Assembly (NCBI GenBank): GCA_902797455.1
Contig: CADBTE010000048.1
Span: 1-8,414, forward strand
Origin: an uncultured Planctomycetota bacterium
GTDB taxonomy: Bacteria; Planctomycetota; Planctomycetia; Pirellulales; Thermoguttaceae
Length of the DNA stretch: 8,414 nucleotides
Direction: 5' to 3'
Positions 5,619 through 8,414 of the stretch are shown here, one piece after another. A program made the translations under genes and the position numbers. The notes under the pieces were generated by a model, which was not told the DNA's origin, searched no databases, and saw only the letters and a program-made list of their open reading frames with translations. Numbering within the stretch: position 1 is the first letter of the stretch; each line of letters starts with the position of its first letter.

Positions 5619-8414
5619 GTGAGTAAACAGTTCCTCTGCCCGTCTTGTCAACGCGTCACCCTCATCCAGGGAGAGGGCGGCGCCGCGGAGGTGGTCTGTA
5701 CCCATTGCGGAAAGGTCTTTCGTATCCGTTCGCGTGAAAACGACACGAAAACCACGGCTGCCGAGCCGACCGATCCCTTCGGTTTCACCCTAGCCGACGA
5801 CACCCCCTTTCCCATCCAGCCCGAAGAACCGAAATCAACCGCGCTGGCTCCCCCCTCCAATGAAGATCGCGAGATCACCCTCTCGCGCATCCAAACCATC
5901 GCGCGGCTCCACCAAGAACAAGAGGGTGTCTCGGGATACTCGTCTTCGTCTTCCCCTTCGTCCTCCCCGTCCCAAAGCCAGGCGGCCTCCCCCGGAACGA
6001 AGATTTGGACCACCGGACAAACCCTTCTCGGAGGAAAGTACCGTGTTGTTGAACTGGCCCCGGGTGTTCCCTACGCCCAGGGAGGGGTCGGAATCGTCCA
6101 CCGAGTTCACCACGAGGAGTGGGACATCGACTTCGCCGTCAAATCCCCTAAAGCCGAGTTTATGCAGACCGAACAGGGGAAACTCAGCTTTGAGCGCGAG
6201 TGTCAGCTCTGGATTGAGTTAGGGCTTCACACCAATATCGTTACCTGCTACTTAATCCGCCGCATCGACGGGATTCCTCGTGTCTTCGCCGAATTTGTCC
6301 ACGACGGGACCCTGCGCGATTGGACCAACGACGGCCGTCTCTACGAGGGAGGACCGACCGAGGCGCTGAAGCGTATCATCGATATCGCCATTCAGTTCGC
6401 CCGAGGCCTCGATCACGCGCACTGTCAGGGCCTTCTCCACCTGGACGTCAAACCGGGGAACGTAATGATATCGCGCGGCGTCGCTAAGGTGACCGACTTC
6501 GGTCTGTCCCAGGCGGTTCGCCGTTCCGACAAAGAGGAGCCCATGTCAGGCATATGCGATGGGATGACACCATCCTATTGCTCGCCGGAGCAGTACGAAG
6601 CATACGAGAACTATCAAGCCGCCGGCCAACAGGGGCAGACCCCCCAGGAAGCCGTCCTGACACGTCAGTCCGACATCTGGTCGTGGGCAATTTCGGTCCT
6701 GTCGATGTTCCACGGCCGCTCCCCGTGCAAAAAGGGGGGACAGACGGCCGCCGAGGTCTTCGAAGTCTTTCTGAAAGTTCCGCCGGCCGAAGGGCATCCC
6801 TCGATCCCGCCGCAGATGGTCCAACTGCTGCGCCGCTGCTTCCGAAAAGACCCGAAGCAGCGTCCCGAGTCGATGGGCCAGGTCGCCGATGAATTAGTCA
6901 CTGTCTACGAAGATGTTTTCGGCGAGCCGTATCCGCGTCCCAAACCGGCCAATAATTCCAATTCGGCCGAGAGCAGCTGCAACCGCGCGATCTCCCTGCT
7001 CGACCTGGGGAAGAACGACGAGGCCTATACCGAAATCTCCAAAGCGGTCGACATGGCCCCGTGGCATCCCCAGATCACCTTCGATCAGGTGCTGATGTCC
7101 TGGCGGTTCGGTATCATCGATGATCTCACCGCGCTGAGTGCCGTCACCGAGCTGGCCCGGCACAACTACTCCGACGCTCAATCTCATTACGCGCTGGGAT
7201 TGATCCAGCGCGAACGGGGGAACCCGCGCGCGGCGCTGGTCGCGTTCCAAAGAGCCGTCGAACTGGAGAAAGACCGCGTCGAATTCATCAAGGCCCTAAA
7301 AAACTGCCGTCTCATCGTTGACCAAGAGGCCTCCTGTGTCGCGACGCTGTCGCTTCGGCCGCTGGAGATCAGCCCTCGGCAGTGGGTCTATATCAGCCCG
7401 GGGCGTCAATTTATCTTCTACCCCCTGGCCGGCTCGCGTTTTGAGCTGCGGCATACGCTCACCGGCGCGGTCGGTACCGGTTTTCGCCAGGTCGGGAATA
7501 CCCAAACGCTGGCTCTGAGCGACGATTACCTCTGGGAGGTTCAGCAGGACGGTGAAGACGCGTTGGTTAAACACGCGGACTTCCCCGATTCGGTCCCTCA
7601 AGACAGTCCTCTTCGTCTGCTCCCGGCCGAAGAGCGTTTCCGCAGGGTAGACTGGGGAAGAAAGGACGACGCGGTTTGTCCCGAAAAGGGGATCCGTCTG
7701 ACCATCAACGGCAATCAAGTCGATCGCTACGATGAGCGTACCGGTCAGCTGGTTCTTAGTTTTAAAGGGCACCAGCGTGAAGTCACCGCCCTGAAGATGT
7801 CGCGTGACGGCAAATGGGCGGCCACCGGTTCATTCGATTCGTCACTGCGTCTTTGGCAGGTAGAAACCGGACGGTGTGTCCGGACTTTCCAGGGGATATC
7901 CGGTACCGTCGGGGGCATTTGGATCGATGATGACCATCGGTTTTTGATGACCTTGGTTCAGGGAACACAGCTGCGCATCTGGAACGTCGATCTGATATGC
8001 TCGAACGCCTACAGGATCCGCGCACCGTTTATGATCTGCCTGGTCTCCAGCTCGGAAGAGGTCGCCCGTCGGCAAAACGAGCTCAATACCCTGGTCGAAT
8101 CGATGCGTGTCCATGCCGCTTCCGGCAACATCAAGGGGGCGATTGAGGCGTTTAAAAAGGCCGAAACTATTGACGGATGGCAGAGTATCCGCTCTTCCCT
8201 CCAGCTTCCCGAGCTGCTGGGGCGCCGAACCCAAATTACCGGCATTTCCGATACCGTACCCACTTTGTCGCTGCTCGGCCACGAAGGAGCGGTTACCTCG
8301 GTCGCTCTTTCGGCCGACGGGAGAACAGCCGTCACCGCCGGGAAGGATCAAGTTCTTTGTCTTTGGAACTTCCCTCACGAAGAGCCGGTGGCCTGCTTCA
8401 CGAAACACTACGAC
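5619..8414 (+). CDS. Ser/Thr protein kinase with zinc ribbon, TPR-like and WD40 segments (3' end outside window)
   Basis: The frame runs 932 codons without a stop to the right edge. The start is GTG 5619: an in-frame TAA at 5592 and no other start before the first CxxC leave little choice; the ribosome site is only a weak purine run. N-terminal CPSC/CTHC (C7, C10, C27, C30) is a zinc ribbon, then a disordered linker with a Ser/Pro tract (about 106-122). Kinase domain about 135-430: glycine loop QGGVGIV (G155-V160), AVK Lys175, helix-C Glu194, catalytic loop HLDVKPGN (D276, K278, N281), DFG 293-295, TPSYCSPEQ, an insertion, SDIWSW, and DPKQRP. All core catalytic residues are present, but HRD is HLD (Leu275), so it is a non-RD kinase. 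Helical TPR-like repeats lie at about 449-565, and WD40 units begin near residue 710 (GH at 717-718) and 887 (GH at 887-888), with a helical segment (about 811-860) between. No transmembrane segment is visible, so it is probably a cytoplasmic signalling kinase. Substrate and signal are unknown. Confidence 0.88.
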   Translation, partial: MSKQFLCPSCQRVTLIQGEGGAAEVVCTHCGKVFRIRSRENDTKTTAAEPTDPFGFTLADDTPFPIQPEEPKSTALAPPSNEDREITLSRIQTIARLHQEQEGVSGYSSSSSPSSSPSQSQAASPGTKIWTTGQTLLGGKYRVVELAPGVPYAQGGVGIVHRVHHEEWDIDFAVKSPKAEFMQTEQGKLSFERECQLWIELGLHTNIVTCYLIRRIDGIPRVFAEFVHDGTLRDWTNDGRLYEGGPTEALKRIIDIAIQFARGLDHAHCQGLLHLDVKPGNVMISRGVAKVTDFGLSQAVRRSDKEEPMSGICDGMTPSYCSPEQYEAYENYQAAGQQGQTPQEAVLTRQSDIWSWAISVLSMFHGRSPCKKGGQTAAEVFEVFLKVPPAEGHPSIPPQMVQLLRRCFRKDPKQRPESMGQVADELVTVYEDVFGEPYPRPKPANNSNSAESSCNRAISLLDLGKNDEAYTEISKAVDMAPWHPQITFDQVLMSWRFGIIDDLTALSAVTELARHNYSDAQSHYALGLIQRERGNPRAALVAFQRAVELEKDRVEFIKALKNCRLIVDQEASCVATLSLRPLEISPRQWVYISPGRQFIFYPLAGSRFELRHTLTGAVGTGFRQVGNTQTLALSDDYLWEVQQDGEDALVKHADFPDSVPQDSPLRLLPAEERFRRVDWGRKDDAVCPEKGIRLTINGNQVDRYDERTGQLVLSFKGHQREVTALKMSRDGKWAATGSFDSSLRLWQVETGRCVRTFQGISGTVGGIWIDDDHRFLMTLVQGTQLRIWNVDLICSNAYRIRAPFMICLVSSSEEVARRQNELNTLVESMRVHAASGNIKGAIEAFKKAETIDGWQSIRSSLQLPELLGRRTQITGISDTVPTLSLLGHEGAVTSVALSADGRTAVTAGKDQVLCLWNFPHEEPVACFTKHYD

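Noticed and set aside
5860..6222. Short plus- and minus-strand frames over the kinase linker
   Set aside because: Arg/Pro/Ser-rich products come from the repetitive Ser-coding tract read in the wrong frames; the kinase frame is continuous through it.
7842..8408. 188-codon minus-strand frame at the right end
   Set aside because: Lies opposite the WD40 and helical part of the kinase gene, and has no motif of its own.

Overview
The window reads as bacterial DNA of moderately high GC, most likely from a planctomycete (phylum Planctomycetota). This is inferred from protein style, not from a marker gene. The supports are a Ser/Thr kinase fused to TPR and WD40 segments behind an N-terminal zinc ribbon, a DUF6807 (PmoA-like) secreted protein, an ApbE homologue whose glycine motif is GGRS, and two orphan secreted proteins. 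No rRNA, tRNA, insertion sequence, CRISPR array or phage gene was seen.

Layout, left to right. (1) Bases 1-690, plus strand: C-terminal part of an ApbE-type FAD:protein FMN transferase, cut by the left edge. (2) 687-1712, minus strand: a secreted orphan protein that meets the ApbE gene tail to tail, the two stop codons sharing the 4-base palindrome CTAG. (3) 1713-1883: a compact leader with a candidate promoter and a branched RNA structure closed by a 10-bp GC-rich stem and followed by seven U, ending 15 bases before the start codon of (2). (4) 1884-3359, minus: a SelA-family protein (L-seryl-tRNA(Sec) selenium transferase fold) in which the PLP-binding lysine is glutamine and several other SelA signatures are lost. 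It has its own good promoter at 3421-3449. (5) 3462-4070, minus: a small secreted cysteine-containing orphan. (6) 4071-4431: a divergent regulatory region with a strong plus-strand promoter, a dyad over its -35 box and further inverted repeats. (7) 4432-5568, plus: secreted DUF6807 protein. (8) 5619 to the right edge, plus: the large kinase-TPR-WD40 gene, 50 bases after (7), with no terminator seen between them, so possibly co-transcribed. It has no stop codon inside the window and uses a GTG start.

How the genes work together is not evident: no single pathway links them. The minus-strand genes (5), (4) and (2) could form a loose cluster, but promoters in front of (4) and (2) argue for separate control. 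The points most worth a second look are the lysine-less SelA homologue, the structured leader upstream of the 341-residue secreted protein, the operator-like dyad on the DUF6807 promoter, and the kinase with HLD in place of HRD and a helical insert between its WD40 units.
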